Positions 7,012 to 16,002 of a stretch of DNA of 64,000 nucleotides are shown here, piece after piece. The stretch covers positions 124,001 through 188,000 of the forward strand of contig CBDBCU010000005.1 of the NCBI GenBank assembly GCA_965203435.1, given 5' to 3'. The position numbers and the translations under genes are program-made. The DNA comes from CBDBCU01 sp965203435 (GTDB taxonomy: Bacteria; Chloroflexota; Dehalococcoidia; Lucifugimonadales; UBA3495). Each line of letters starts with the position of its first letter. Position 1 is the first letter of the stretch. The notes under the pieces were generated by a model, which had not been told where the DNA came from, made no database searches, and worked only from the letters and a program-made list of their open reading frames with translations.

Positions 7012-9732
7012 ATGTTCCCGCCGCTGCGCCCCATACCGCCGCAACTTTCCGGCCGCAGGGCGGCGGCGCTGAACTTTATGGCCGCCCGCAGCGGCCTTAT
7101 CCTTTGCGCCCTTTTTCTGCTGGTTGGCTTGGCTACGGCCGGGGATTATGGCATCGGCTTGGATGAAACCATCCAGCGGCGCATTGCCCAAGCCAACTGG
7201 AGCTACATCCGGGGCCAGGCCGACCGCATCGACCAGGGCCTACCCCTTTACAGCGACCGGGTTTATGGCGTGGCTTTTGAGCTGCCCCTGCTATTGGCCG
7301 AGCAGGCCCTGGGCTTGACCGATGGCTACCAGATCCACCGGCTCCGATTCACCCTTACCCACCTTTTCTTTATAATCGGCGGCTATTTTTGCTATCGGCT
7401 GGCTTATCGCCTGTTCAACCACCGGCCGCTGGCCATCCTGGCCCTGCTGATTTTCCTGCTGCATCCCCGCATCTACGCCCACTCGTTCTTTAATTCCAAA
7501 GACCCGGTTTTCCTCAGTATGCTGATGCTGGCCCTCTACCTGCTGGAACGGGCTTTCCGCAAGGATACCATCGGGGCTTTCCTGTTATTGGGCGTGGCGG
7601 CCGGATTGCTGACCAACTTGCGGATTATGGGGGTAATGCTGATTCCCGCCGTTATCGCCTTGCGGGGGTTGGACGGGTTTTATGCCGGCGGCGGGCCGGA
7701 ACGAAAGAATATCCTGCGGACCGCCGGGCTGTTCGCTTTGGCCGCCGGGCTGACCTTGTACGCCGTAACGCCCTATGCCTGGACTAATCCGGGGGACTAC
7801 CTGCTAACCAGCCTTAGCCAGACCGCCAATCATCCCAATGTAAAGTTTGACCTGTTTCAGGGCCGGCTGCTGGCCTCCGCGGCAATGCCGCCGCATTACG
7901 GCCTGACCTGGTTCGGCATCACCACGCCGCCGCCGCTGTTGCTGCTGGGCTTTATGGGGATGGCGGCGGCAATAGTATCGGGCGTTTCCCGGCCCGGGAT
8001 GGCTTTCCGCAATCCTCGGCTACGCTTTCAGCTGCTGCTGGCGGCCGCTTTCCTGCTGCCCCTGCTGGCCGCCGCCTTGCTGAATTCCAATCAATACAAC
8101 GGCTGGCGGCAGTCCTATTTTTTGTATGCGCCCTTTGGCCTGCTGGCGGTGGGGGGACTGCATTGGCTGACCGCCGTCTTGGCCCGGCGGCGGCGTTGGC
8201 AATTCGGCGGGTATGGATTGGCCGGCCTCGGCTTGGGGTTGATTGCCTTGCAGCTGATCCAGCTCCATCCCGGGCAGTATAACTATTTCAACTTTCTGGT
8301 GGATCGGACGACGCCGGAACGGCTGCGGCAGCAGTATCAGATGGACTATCTGGAATCCACCTACCGGGAGGGATTGGATTATCTGCTGGCGCGCCATCCC
8401 GGAGAGACGCTGATTGTGCGGGGGCCGCGGCGGCATTTCGCCTACCGGCCGGCGGCCGACCGGCAGCGTTTGCCGGATGCCGGCGGCCGCAACGCCGATT
8501 ATGAACTGCTGCCGCAGCCGGAGCTCAGCCCGCCGGATATGGCTTTCAATCAGCCCTATAGCCATCGCTTATACAACAACACCTTAATGGCGGTGCGGCC
8601 GCTGAATGCCGCCCGGATGCCCGACGCCGCTATCGCATCCTATCAAGAACTTTACCGCCAAGCCCTGGCCGGCGAACCCATCATCCGCGCCGATTACAAG
8701 GTCTATCGCAACGGCCATCGGCTGACTTTCGTCAAAGAAAACTGTTCTCCGGAGGAGCCGGACGCCTGGTTTGGGGCGCGACTTTTCCCCCACTCCTTGG
8801 CGACCCTGCCGCCGCATTGGTATCGCCGCGGCTCTTATATCCCTTTCGGCAGTCATGGGGTAAGGCTGGGCCAACTCTGCCTGGGTTTTATCCAACTGCC
8901 GGATTGGGCCCAAGGCGACCTGATATTGATGCAACGCGGCGTAGGCAATTTCCGGCCCAAGGGCTTGCCGGTATGGGAGGAACTTTACAGCCGGTCTAGC
9001 CCCGGCTTGCCGGAACTGATTGCCAACCACCGGCAGAACCGGCCGCCGACGGCCAATCCGGATGCCTTTGCGGTTTTTATCGACCGGGAGGGCGGCCGCA
9101 ATCGCTTGATTTATGCCAAAAATGATTGCCGTCAAGCCGCCTACGAAACCCGCGTAACCCTGCATATCTACCCGGTGAACTTGGCGGATTTGCCGGCGCA
9201 GCGCCGGGCCAGCGGTTTTGCCAATCGGGATTTCCGGCCGGAGGTTTATGGCGGCCGCCCCGGCGGGGAATGTATAGCGGTAGTCCCCTTGCCCGACTAC
9301 CCCATCGCCGCTATCCGCACCGGGCAGGCCGGAATATGGGAAAAGGACCTTTACCCGCCGGCTGACCCCAACTATCTGCGGGCAATTTACGCCGCCCTGT
9401 CCACCGGTCAGCCCGATGTTGACGCCGCCTTTGCCTTGTATCTACAGGACAACCGGCTGATTTACCTGCGGGAAACCTGCGCGGCGGCGGATACGGCGGC
9501 CGGCTTTTTCCTGCACATCATACCGGCGGATATATCCGATTTGCCGGCGGAACGGCAAGCCGCCGGCTTTGCCAACTTGGATTTTGCCTTTGACCGCTGG
9601 GGCGGCCCTTTTGACGGCAAGTGTCTGGCCACGGTTCCTTTGCCGGAATATCCTATTAAAACCATCCGCACCGGCCAGCATATCCCCGGTCAAGGGGAAT
9701 TGTGGGCGGTGGAGTTGGTGGTGGGGCGGTAG
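7012..9732 (+). CDS. GT39/ArnT-like membrane glycosyltransferase, paralogue 3
   Basis: A 906-residue protein with the same plan as the two upstream paralogues: GDYGIGLDE loop, multiple membrane segments to about residue 430, then three ~120-residue domains with paired cysteines. The first domain carries FVKENCSPEE and LGQLCLGF, the second YAKNDC and GGECIAVVPLPDYPI, the third YLRETC and DGKCLATVPLPEYPI. The start was chosen by homology and by the promoter. Three full-length, diverged, intact copies suggest that different substrates or acceptors are served, but this cannot be read from sequence. Confidence 0.8.
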   Translation: MFPPLRPIPPQLSGRRAAALNFMAARSGLILCALFLLVGLATAGDYGIGLDETIQRRIAQANWSYIRGQADRIDQGLPLYSDRVYGVAFELPLLLAEQALGLTDGYQIHRLRFTLTHLFFIIGGYFCYRLAYRLFNHRPLAILALLIFLLHPRIYAHSFFNSKDPVFLSMLMLALYLLERAFRKDTIGAFLLLGVAAGLLTNLRIMGVMLIPAVIALRGLDGFYAGGGPERKNILRTAGLFALAAGLTLYAVTPYAWTNPGDYLLTSLSQTANHPNVKFDLFQGRLLASAAMPPHYGLTWFGITTPPPLLLLGFMGMAAAIVSGVSRPGMAFRNPRLRFQLLLAAAFLLPLLAAALLNSNQYNGWRQSYFLYAPFGLLAVGGLHWLTAVLARRRRWQFGGYGLAGLGLGLIALQLIQLHPGQYNYFNFLVDRTTPERLRQQYQMDYLESTYREGLDYLLARHPGETLIVRGPRRHFAYRPAADRQRLPDAGGRNADYELLPQPELSPPDMAFNQPYSHRLYNNTLMAVRPLNAARMPDAAIASYQELYRQALAGEPIIRADYKVYRNGHRLTFVKENCSPEEPDAWFGARLFPHSLATLPPHWYRRGSYIPFGSHGVRLGQLCLGFIQLPDWAQGDLILMQRGVGNFRPKGLPVWEELYSRSSPGLPELIANHRQNRPPTANPDAFAVFIDREGGRNRLIYAKNDCRQAAYETRVTLHIYPVNLADLPAQRRASGFANRDFRPEVYGGRPGGECIAVVPLPDYPIAAIRTGQAGIWEKDLYPPADPNYLRAIYAALSTGQPDVDAAFALYLQDNRLIYLRETCAAADTAAGFFLHIIPADISDLPAERQAAGFANLDFAFDRWGGPFDGKCLATVPLPEYPIKTIRTGQHIPGQGELWAVELVVGR

Positions 9733-9758
9733 GGGAGCCGCAACCACCTCACTATGTC

Positions 9759-9841
9759 ATTCCGAGCGTAGCCGAGGAATCTAAAATGCCCGTGCCGGAC
9801 TCCCCTTCAAGACTTTTAGATTCCTCGGCTATGCTCGGAAT
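9759..9841. repeat. R4 inverted repeat
   Basis: Arms of 28 bp (ATTCCGAGCGTAGCCGAGGA and continuing, one mismatch) enclose a 27-nt centre. A half copy with the same flank (CAACCACC...CTATGTCATTCCGAG) lies at 43626. An R3 fragment follows at 9850-9870. Confidence 0.8.
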
Positions 9842-9887
9842 TACATCCGGCAACCAGTTCAGGATGAGCGGAGTAAATTCCCACCCC

Positions 9888-10898
9888 TCAGTCCGCCGCC
9901 TGCTGCGCCTCCCGTTCCGCCGCCTGCTGCTGCGCCGCTTGTGCCGCCGCCCGTTGCGCGGCCTGTTCTTGCCGCCGGGCCGCTTGCATTGCCTTGCCGG
10001 TCAGGGCCGGGCCGTTGAGGGATAAAAGCGTCGGCCGCACTTTGCGTTTCCGGCGCTTTTTCGCCCGCGGCCGCCGGGGGCGCTCTATGCCAGTGTGGGA
10101 TTGTCCGGTCTTGATGCGGGATATGGTGCCATAGCCGACCCCATACTCTTGAGCCAGGGCCGCCATAGCCGCGCCCTGGCGGATTTTCTCCCGGATTTCC
10201 TCGGCTTGGCTCAGGGTCAGTTTCTGATTGACCGCTCGGCGCTCCGGAGCCGCATAATCCGGATCCGGGCAGAGCCGGTTGCGGACAATCTGCGACACTA
10301 TCCGCAGCTTAATTCCGAGCTGGTCGGCGATTTCCTGAAGGGTTTTCCGGTCGTTGCCATAAAGGTGGCGGATTTGCCGGGCCTGTTCTGCATCCGGAAT
10401 AACGGCCGCCGGCCGGGTCTTGGGCCGCGGCGGCGTATAGTTCGGATCGTAAAAGGTTGCGTGGGCGATAACCTCCTCGATAGTAACCGGGTGGACGCCA
10501 TAGCGCCGGGCAAGTTCCCGGCGGGAGATGCCGCCGCGGGCATACCGCCGCCGAATGGCGGCGGCATCGGCCGGACGCAGCTTTTGCGCGCCCTGCACGC
10601 CGGCGGCCACCATATCCCGGGCATTTTCCTGGAGGGTGCCGGCCCGCAAATGGGCCGGGTTCACGCAAGAGGGATTGCCGCAAAGATGGCGGATTACCAT
10701 CCCCTCAGGAATTGGCCCGTTCGCCATTTCGTAGGAAACCCGGTGCGCCCAAGTGCTGCGCCCGGCCCGCCCGATTAACGCATAACCCTTGGGATGTACC
10801 GCCCAGTTCCAGACCCAGCAGCCGTTTTCCGCCACGGTATAGTCTATGGTACGGATGGGCGGATCGCCGCGTTTACGGCGCGGCTTTTTGTCGGGCAT
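9888..10898 (-). CDS. HNH endonuclease with three helix-turn-helix modules
   Basis: A 336-residue protein from the ATG at 10898, which follows GGAG at 6 nt. The N-terminal HNH_3-type nuclease domain has GCWVWNWAVHPKGYALIG, WAHRVSYEM, and IRHLCGNPSCVNPAHLRAGT with the His and paired Cys expected for metal binding and a Zn knuckle. Three helix-turn-helix segments follow, each ~50 residues (RELARRYGVHPVTIEEV, LQEIADQLGIKLRIVSQIV, AALAQEYGVGYGTISRI) joined by YDPNYTPP and PDPDYAAP. A basic stretch and a Gln/Ala-rich helix end the protein. Such layouts occur in homing and phage HNH nucleases. Target unknown; no neighbouring phage genes are seen. Confidence 0.8.
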   Translation of the reverse strand: MPDKKPRRKRGDPPIRTIDYTVAENGCWVWNWAVHPKGYALIGRAGRSTWAHRVSYEMANGPIPEGMVIRHLCGNPSCVNPAHLRAGTLQENARDMVAAGVQGAQKLRPADAAAIRRRYARGGISRRELARRYGVHPVTIEEVIAHATFYDPNYTPPRPKTRPAAVIPDAEQARQIRHLYGNDRKTLQEIADQLGIKLRIVSQIVRNRLCPDPDYAAPERRAVNQKLTLSQAEEIREKIRQGAAMAALAQEYGVGYGTISRIKTGQSHTGIERPRRPRAKKRRKRKVRPTLLSLNGPALTGKAMQAARRQEQAAQRAAAQAAQQQAAEREAQQAAD

Positions 10899-11076
10899 AG
10901 CAACTCCGGGGGCAGCTTTTGGTAGCCGGGCGGGTAATTTACTATAGACCAGGGCGGTGGTCAAGCGGCTCCGGGCCAGGGCTATAGAAACCGCCGTTAC
11001 CGCCGCTCTCTCTACTGTCCTTCCCGCATCCCCCTACCGTCCCCCGCATCCCTCACCGTCATTCCCGCATCCCTCA

Positions 11077-11176
11077 ACCGTCATTCCCGCGTAAGCGGGA
11101 ATCCCGAACGGTACTGCCTTATGATGGTATTGTCGGCAGGCAACCGCCGGATTCCCGCTTACGCGGGAATGACGGT
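11077..11176. repeat. R1 repeat
   Basis: Intact copy with interior GAACGGTACTGCCTTATGAT, preceded by two truncated terminus-like sequences at 11055-11076. Confidence 0.85.
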
Positions 11177-11204
11177 CGAGAGGTATCGCCGTCCCCATCC
11201 CCTC

Positions 11205-12569
11205 TTAAACCCGGATTACCCCCTCCACAAACCCCGGGTAGCGTTCCTCAATGGCGATTTCCGTGCCAAAGGGCCGGGACGCAGCTTGCAGCCATTCCAG
11301 GGTTTGGCGGGCCAGGGGGGCGGCGGCCAGCAGGGGGCGGCCGCGCTGGGGGATGGGCCGGCCATAGCCCAGGTCAATGGGATACAGGATAACCTCGCGC
11401 AGGTCGCCGCCGGCATAGTTGCACACCGCCACCACGCTTTGCCAGAACACCGGATCGGCGGCAAAGGCCCGGGTCCCGCCGCCGGAACGGGTGTCCAGAT
11501 AGTCGCCGGGGGTATGGTCAAAGGTCAGGTTGAACCGGCGATAGGCTTCGTGGGGCAGCCACAAAACGCTTTCGTTCTGAAAGATGAAGTTGCCCAGGCT
11601 GTAAAAGATGGGCCGGTTTTTGTAAATTTCAATGCCGCGCAGGAAGTGGGGGCCGTGACTGACAAAGGCGGCGCAGCCCTGGTCAATCGTCCAGCGGGCA
11701 AAATCCACCAGAAACTCCGGCGGCGACAGGCGGGAATGGCCGTGAAAATCCCCCTCGGCCCCGCTTTCGTGGCAGTGGACGCCATAGACCAGCCAATCGG
11801 CCTGTTTCTGCGCCCCCCGAATCCAGTTGCCAATGCCGGCCTGATCCTCCCGATTCAGGGCGGTGCGGCGGGCAAAGGTTTCGTCCCGCACAAACTTATG
11901 CTCCAGAAACTCCAGCTCGCTGGCCTCGTCAGCCGCCGATTCATCGCCGCGAAACCCGAAGTGGCGGTAAAAGGCGTGTTCCTCGGCATAGCCCAATTCC
12001 AGATTGGCCTGGCGCAGGGCGTCAAAAACCTCCGGCCGCACATGATGGGTCAGGTTGTGGCGCAAGGCATTGACCCCGGGCCGGCCGGGAAAATCGGGAC
12101 GGCCGGCTCCGGCCCGGGACTGCTCGCTGAAAGTGCTGGTGGCTCCCATCACCGCCACCCGGCCGCGCCGGGAATCCACATAGGCCGGAGCCCGGGCCTC
12201 GTCCAGGTTGCGCCCGCCGCCGGCGCAGGCCAAATCCGCCGCCCGGCAGTGTTCCAGGGTGGTCAGAAAGCCGCCCTCGGAAAAGTCAAAGGAGTGGTTG
12301 TTGGCGGTGGTGACGGCGTCAATGCCCAGCCACTTCAGTTCCGCCAGGTTCCGGGGGGCGGAACGGGTATAGGTGGCGCTGCTCCACTGCCAGCTGCTTT
12401 CGTAGTCGTGGAACAGCATTTCCAGATTGACCAGGGACACATCGGCCCCGTGCAGCAAATCCCGCAGCCGCAAAAAGGGCGGCTCCTGAAAAGCCTGCAT
12501 CCGGCGGGTAATCATCGCGTCGCCGCCCAGGGCAATGGAAATATCCCGACGCTCGGCATCATACAGCAT
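11205..12569 (-). CDS. CapA family metallophosphatase-fold protein
   Basis: A 454-residue protein with PGA_cap (CapA) motifs in order: ALGGDAMI, SLVNLEMLF, TTANNHSFDF, GVHCHESG, FVSHGPHFLRGIEIY and YSLGNFIFQ. These correspond to the metal-binding residues of a calcineurin-like fold. CapA proteins take part in poly-gamma-glutamate or capsule biosynthesis, though many stand-alone relatives have unknown roles. No signal peptide is visible (it begins MLYDAERRDISIALGGDA), so this member is probably cytoplasmic. AGGAGG precedes the ATG. The gene stands alone, without CapB/CapC, so a capsule role is unproven. Confidence 0.85.
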   Translation of the reverse strand: MLYDAERRDISIALGGDAMITRRMQAFQEPPFLRLRDLLHGADVSLVNLEMLFHDYESSWQWSSATYTRSAPRNLAELKWLGIDAVTTANNHSFDFSEGGFLTTLEHCRAADLACAGGGRNLDEARAPAYVDSRRGRVAVMGATSTFSEQSRAGAGRPDFPGRPGVNALRHNLTHHVRPEVFDALRQANLELGYAEEHAFYRHFGFRGDESAADEASELEFLEHKFVRDETFARRTALNREDQAGIGNWIRGAQKQADWLVYGVHCHESGAEGDFHGHSRLSPPEFLVDFARWTIDQGCAAFVSHGPHFLRGIEIYKNRPIFYSLGNFIFQNESVLWLPHEAYRRFNLTFDHTPGDYLDTRSGGGTRAFAADPVFWQSVVAVCNYAGGDLREVILYPIDLGYGRPIPQRGRPLLAAAPLARQTLEWLQAASRPFGTEIAIEERYPGFVEGVIRV

Positions 12570-12660
12570 AAGAAAAGCCTCCTACGGGCAGGATGATATA
12601 GGGATTAAGGGATAAGGTTAGGGGGGCATTGTAGCAGATTTTGGGGATGGGGTGCTTGCC

Positions 12661-12753
12661 CGCCCATCCTTCAACCAGTTCAGGATGAGTGGACAATCAC
12701 TGCCCGCCCGGCAACAGTTCAGGATGACCCTTCAACAAGTTCAGGGTGAGCGG
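12661..12753. repeat. Cluster of R3 repeats
   Basis: Three R3 units in about 90 bp: CATCCTTCAACCAGTTCAGG, CAACAGTTCAGGATGACC and CTTCAACAAGTTCAGGGTGA. They fill most of the gap between capA and the downstream gene. Confidence 0.75.
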
Positions 12754-12793
12754 AAAAGTGGCCGGCACCAAACCATAGGAAAAAGCCGCCGCC

Positions 12794-13576
12794 CTATTCC
12801 GCCACGATGTAGTTCCGCAGGACTCCGATGCCGCTGATTTCCACTTCGATGGTGTCGCCGGGAAACATATCGCCGTCGGCCCCCTGCGTTCCCATCAGCA
12901 GCACATCCCCCGGATGCAGGGTGGTATATTTGCTCATTTCAATAATCCAGGTGGGGGCATCCCAAATCTGTTCCGCCGCCGTAAAATCCTGCCACACCGT
13001 CCCGTTGTGCCGGACGACAATCCGCAGGTCGGCATAAGGCAGGTCGGTGACAATCCAGGGGCCTAGGGGCTTGAAAGTATCGCAGTTTTTGCCGCGAAAC
13101 ATTGTGCGGTCGCCGCCCTGCCAGACCCGCTCGCTGATGTCGTTGCCAATGGTATAGCCAAAGATGCAGTCCAGGGCCGCCGCCCGGCTTTCCACCTGGC
13201 GGGCCTGCTTGCCGATAACCACCGCCAGCTGCCCCTCCGGCTGCACCGCCCCGGAACTGTCGGCGGGGAGGACGATGTTGGCTTCCGGGCCAATCAGGGC
13301 GTGGACGGAGCGGAAGTTGGGTTCCGGGAACTGGGGATAGCGGGGTTCGGCGCCGCGGCGGCGGGCCATTGCTTCGATATGCCCCCGGTGATTGGGGCCG
13401 GCGGCGTAAAGCATCGGCGGGATAAGGGGCGCCAGCAGCCGCACTTCGCCCAGGGCATAGGTAGCGCCGGTGTCCGCCGGCCCGCTAACCGGGCTGCCGT
13501 CCACCGCGATAACCTCGTCCGCTACCACCCGGCCGTAGCTAATCGTTTCGCCCCGTTGAAAGCGGCACCAAATCAT
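12794..13576 (-). CDS. Fumarylacetoacetate hydrolase family protein
   Basis: A 260-residue protein. The C-terminal two thirds match the FAA-hydrolase fold: LYAAGPNHRGHIEAM, EGQLAVVIGKQARQV, FGYTIGNDISERVWQ, KNCDTFKPLGPWIV and GDVLLMGTQGADGDMFPGD. The metal-binding acidic residues seen in 2-keto-acid hydratases and isomerases of this family (the E in PEGQLAVV, the D in GNDIS) are present. The family splits C-C bonds or isomerises ring-cleavage products; the substrate cannot be told. AAGGAGG precedes the ATG. It shares strand with its neighbours but is separated from capA by R3 repeats, so it is probably a separate unit. Confidence 0.85.
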   Translation of the reverse strand: MIWCRFQRGETISYGRVVADEVIAVDGSPVSGPADTGATYALGEVRLLAPLIPPMLYAAGPNHRGHIEAMARRRGAEPRYPQFPEPNFRSVHALIGPEANIVLPADSSGAVQPEGQLAVVIGKQARQVESRAAALDCIFGYTIGNDISERVWQGGDRTMFRGKNCDTFKPLGPWIVTDLPYADLRIVVRHNGTVWQDFTAAEQIWDAPTWIIEMSKYTTLHPGDVLLMGTQGADGDMFPGDTIEVEISGIGVLRNYIVAE

Positions 13577-13750
13577 AGCGCGCCCTCCTTTATTGCCATT
13601 GCCGATTTTGGCGCGGACTGCCTATCCGCGCCCCCTGAGCTGGTTGCCGGGTCAACCCGGCTTCGATTGCCGGGTTATCCGCCAACCGGTTCAGGATAAC
13701 CCGGCGCTGCTGGCCGGAAAATGCCCCGACCCACCGGCCAGGGCCGCCGC

Positions 13751-14374
13751 CTAACCCGAGGGGCTGTGGCAATGGGGGCAGATGTTGTAGCCCGGCGGCG
13801 GTTCGTCAAAGGGCCGCCCTTCCCGCTGCGCCGTCTGCTGCCGGTCGTACCACGCTGACACCGCCGCCCGTTCCGCTCGCCGGGACTCCTCGGCCGCAAT
13901 CCGTTCCGCTTGCCGGGTTTCCTCGGCCGCAATCCGTTCCGCTTGCCGGGTTTCCTCGGCCGCAATCCGTTCTGCTTGCCGGGCTTCCTCAGCCGCCGCC
14001 CGTTCCGCTTGCCGGGTTTCCGCGACGGCCGTCGCAACCGCCGACTCAACCGCCGCCTTGACGGCCTTGTTGACCGCCTTGGCAATCATATCCCTCCGGT
14101 GAATTCCCGACAGAACCATCCGTACCTCCTCGTAAATCAGGTAGCCGGCCGCGTTGCCCAGCACGAACAAGCCCAAGCCGTTGCCGCCGGCCCAGGAGCG
14201 GTAAATCTGCGCCGCCAGATTCTCCGCCGGCAGCCCGCCCAGATACCAGCCAATCAGGGCCGACGCCAGCAGCCACGCCAGTTCAATCTGAATCAGCCAA
14301 GCGGCGGAAATGCGCCCCTGCTGATTTTCCCCGTCCGCGTCTTGACCGCCATAACTCTGCTGCGGCAAACCCAT
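13751..14374 (-). CDS. Membrane-anchored coiled-coil protein with 11-residue repeats and a C-terminal CxxC
   Basis: A 207-residue protein of unknown function. Residues ~24-85 contain two hydrophobic segments (WLIQIELAWLLASALIGWYL and LGLFVLGNAAGYLIYEEV). A long Ala/Glu/Arg helix follows, with four near-identical 11-residue units of the form AEETRQAERIA, encoded by 33-bp direct repeats at ~13870-14010. The tail has YNICPHCHSPSG, a half zinc-binding site. The start follows AGGAGGT. It lies 35 bp downstream of the methyltransferase-HNH gene on the same strand and may be co-transcribed with it. The architecture recalls the proteins at 35774 and 53807-55889. Confidence 0.75.
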   Translation of the reverse strand: MGLPQQSYGGQDADGENQQGRISAAWLIQIELAWLLASALIGWYLGGLPAENLAAQIYRSWAGGNGLGLFVLGNAAGYLIYEEVRMVLSGIHRRDMIAKAVNKAVKAAVESAVATAVAETRQAERAAAEEARQAERIAAEETRQAERIAAEETRQAERIAAEESRRAERAAVSAWYDRQQTAQREGRPFDEPPPGYNICPHCHSPSG

Positions 14375-14409
14375 CTAACCACCTCCTGGCTTGTTTTGTC
14401 AAACCGCCG

Positions 14410-16002
14410 CTAATTCAGCGGCCAGCCCGGAAACCGCTGATTGCGGCGTTCCCCTTCCCGGGCTTTCCACAGCCGCCGCACCCGCTCAATGTCGGTCAAA
14501 ACCCCGGACACCTGGTTGACTTCCCACAGCTGCTGGGTGGTCAACCGGTCGCCTTTGACCGGGTTACAGTAGGAACACAGCAACTGGTAATTCCATTCCT
14601 CATCCGGCCCGCCCGCCGCCCGGGGGATGGCATGGTCAACGGACAGGATATGCAGCGGCAAGGCCGCGGCGCAGCCGATGCAGTAGCCCTGCTGGACGCC
14701 GAACAGCCACTGCTTGGTCCTGTCCTCGACCTTAACCCGGGGCGGCGGCGCCGTCCGTCCGCCGCCCTTCCGGGCTTCCGGCGGCGGCGCCAGGGGATAG
14801 TCCGTCCGCTGTCCCGGCAGTTCCTCTACCCGGGTAATCAACCGTTCCGGCTCCAGCAGCAGGGGCGTATTCTTGCTGGCTATTTTGACGGTGTCCCGCA
14901 TCCGCTGGACGACCTGCCGATAGCCCTCCTCGCCGATTTCAATGCCCAGCCAGCGCCGTCCCAGCTGTTCCGCCGCCACGCAGGCCGTGGCGCAGCCGGC
15001 AAAGGGATCCAGCACTACATCGTCCGGATTGCTGGCGGCGGCGATAATCCGGTTCAGCAAGGCCAAGGGTTTCTGCGTAGGGTAATCGGTGCGCTCCTTG
15101 GACGAGCTGGAAAGATACTTTACATCGACCCACACATCCGGCATCGCCGTGCCGGCCGGCTTATCGTCCATATAAACTACCCGGTCATACTTGGACTTCC
15201 CGATTTCCCCGGCGGCCAATTCCCGGTTATACACCAAGAGTTGACGGATTTTTTCCTGCCCTTTCCCGCCGGAAACTTTATTGGAATCCCATCCCCGGGC
15301 CAGAACCCGCGCCTTATGCTCCGTGATGTGGTACTGCTTGTTGAAAACATACCGCCCGGTTTTGCTGTAAGCCAGCAGGCAGTCGTGATTGCGCTGAAAA
15401 TACCGGGCGGCGTTAGTCCACTTGTGGTAATGCCAGACAATCTCGTTCCTGAAATTGTCCCGGCCAAAGATGCAGTCCATTACCGCTTTCAGGTAATGGC
15501 TGGCCGTCGGGTCGCAATGCAGGTAGATGCTGCCGGTGTCCTTCAGAACCCGGCGCATTTGCAGCAAGCGCACCGCCATAAAGGTCAGATACCCTTGCAG
15601 CCTTTCATCCTGGGCCTGCCCCGCGCTGGTCAGAACCGAATGCAGGGACGGATAGGCTTCGGCGATAGCCGTTACCCACTGATGTTTCCAGTTGGGATTG
15701 GGATAGATGCCGCCCGCCGCGTCCTGGAGATACAGCTCCATCGACCACTCGTCGGAGAAGGAGGGTTCCACCACCTTGACGCCCATTTCGGTGTAGTCCC
15801 GGTAAAGGGTATGGGCATACTCCGGCGGGATGTTGATGGGGTTGGAATACTGTTTCTTGGAGTTGAAAGGCGGGTCGAGGTAAATCAGGTCAATGCAGGC
15901 GTCGGGCAGGGCGGCCAACGCCGGCAAGTTGTCGCTGACGACGAGGGTACGATTGGGAATGCCTGGCGCGATGCCCGGGTTGCCCGCCGAATTATTTGCC
16001 AC
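14410..16002 (-). CDS. Site-specific DNA methyltransferase fused to an HNH nuclease domain
   Basis: A 530-residue protein from a GTG at 16002, chosen because AAAGGAG lies 7 nt upstream; a longer open frame has no such site. Residues ~30-375 form an N4/N6 amino-methyltransferase with catalytic DPPF (43-46) before the SAM motif DPFAGCATA (332-340), i.e. beta-class order, plus TDYPTQKP before the SAM motif as usual. After a Pro-rich linker a C-terminal HNH domain follows: CIGC (441-444), SVDHAIPRAAGG (DHAIP 456-460), and LLCSYCNPVKGDR (CSYC 476-479). The two-enzyme fusion suggests a single-chain restriction-modification or mobile-element protein. Most such methyltransferases act alone, so restriction is inference. 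No separate restriction gene is next to it. Confidence 0.85.
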   Translation of the reverse strand: MANNSAGNPGIAPGIPNRTLVVSDNLPALAALPDACIDLIYLDPPFNSKKQYSNPINIPPEYAHTLYRDYTEMGVKVVEPSFSDEWSMELYLQDAAGGIYPNPNWKHQWVTAIAEAYPSLHSVLTSAGQAQDERLQGYLTFMAVRLLQMRRVLKDTGSIYLHCDPTASHYLKAVMDCIFGRDNFRNEIVWHYHKWTNAARYFQRNHDCLLAYSKTGRYVFNKQYHITEHKARVLARGWDSNKVSGGKGQEKIRQLLVYNRELAAGEIGKSKYDRVVYMDDKPAGTAMPDVWVDVKYLSSSSKERTDYPTQKPLALLNRIIAAASNPDDVVLDPFAGCATACVAAEQLGRRWLGIEIGEEGYRQVVQRMRDTVKIASKNTPLLLEPERLITRVEELPGQRTDYPLAPPPEARKGGGRTAPPPRVKVEDRTKQWLFGVQQGYCIGCAAALPLHILSVDHAIPRAAGGPDEEWNYQLLCSYCNPVKGDRLTTQQLWEVNQVSGVLTDIERVRRLWKAREGERRNQRFPGWPLN

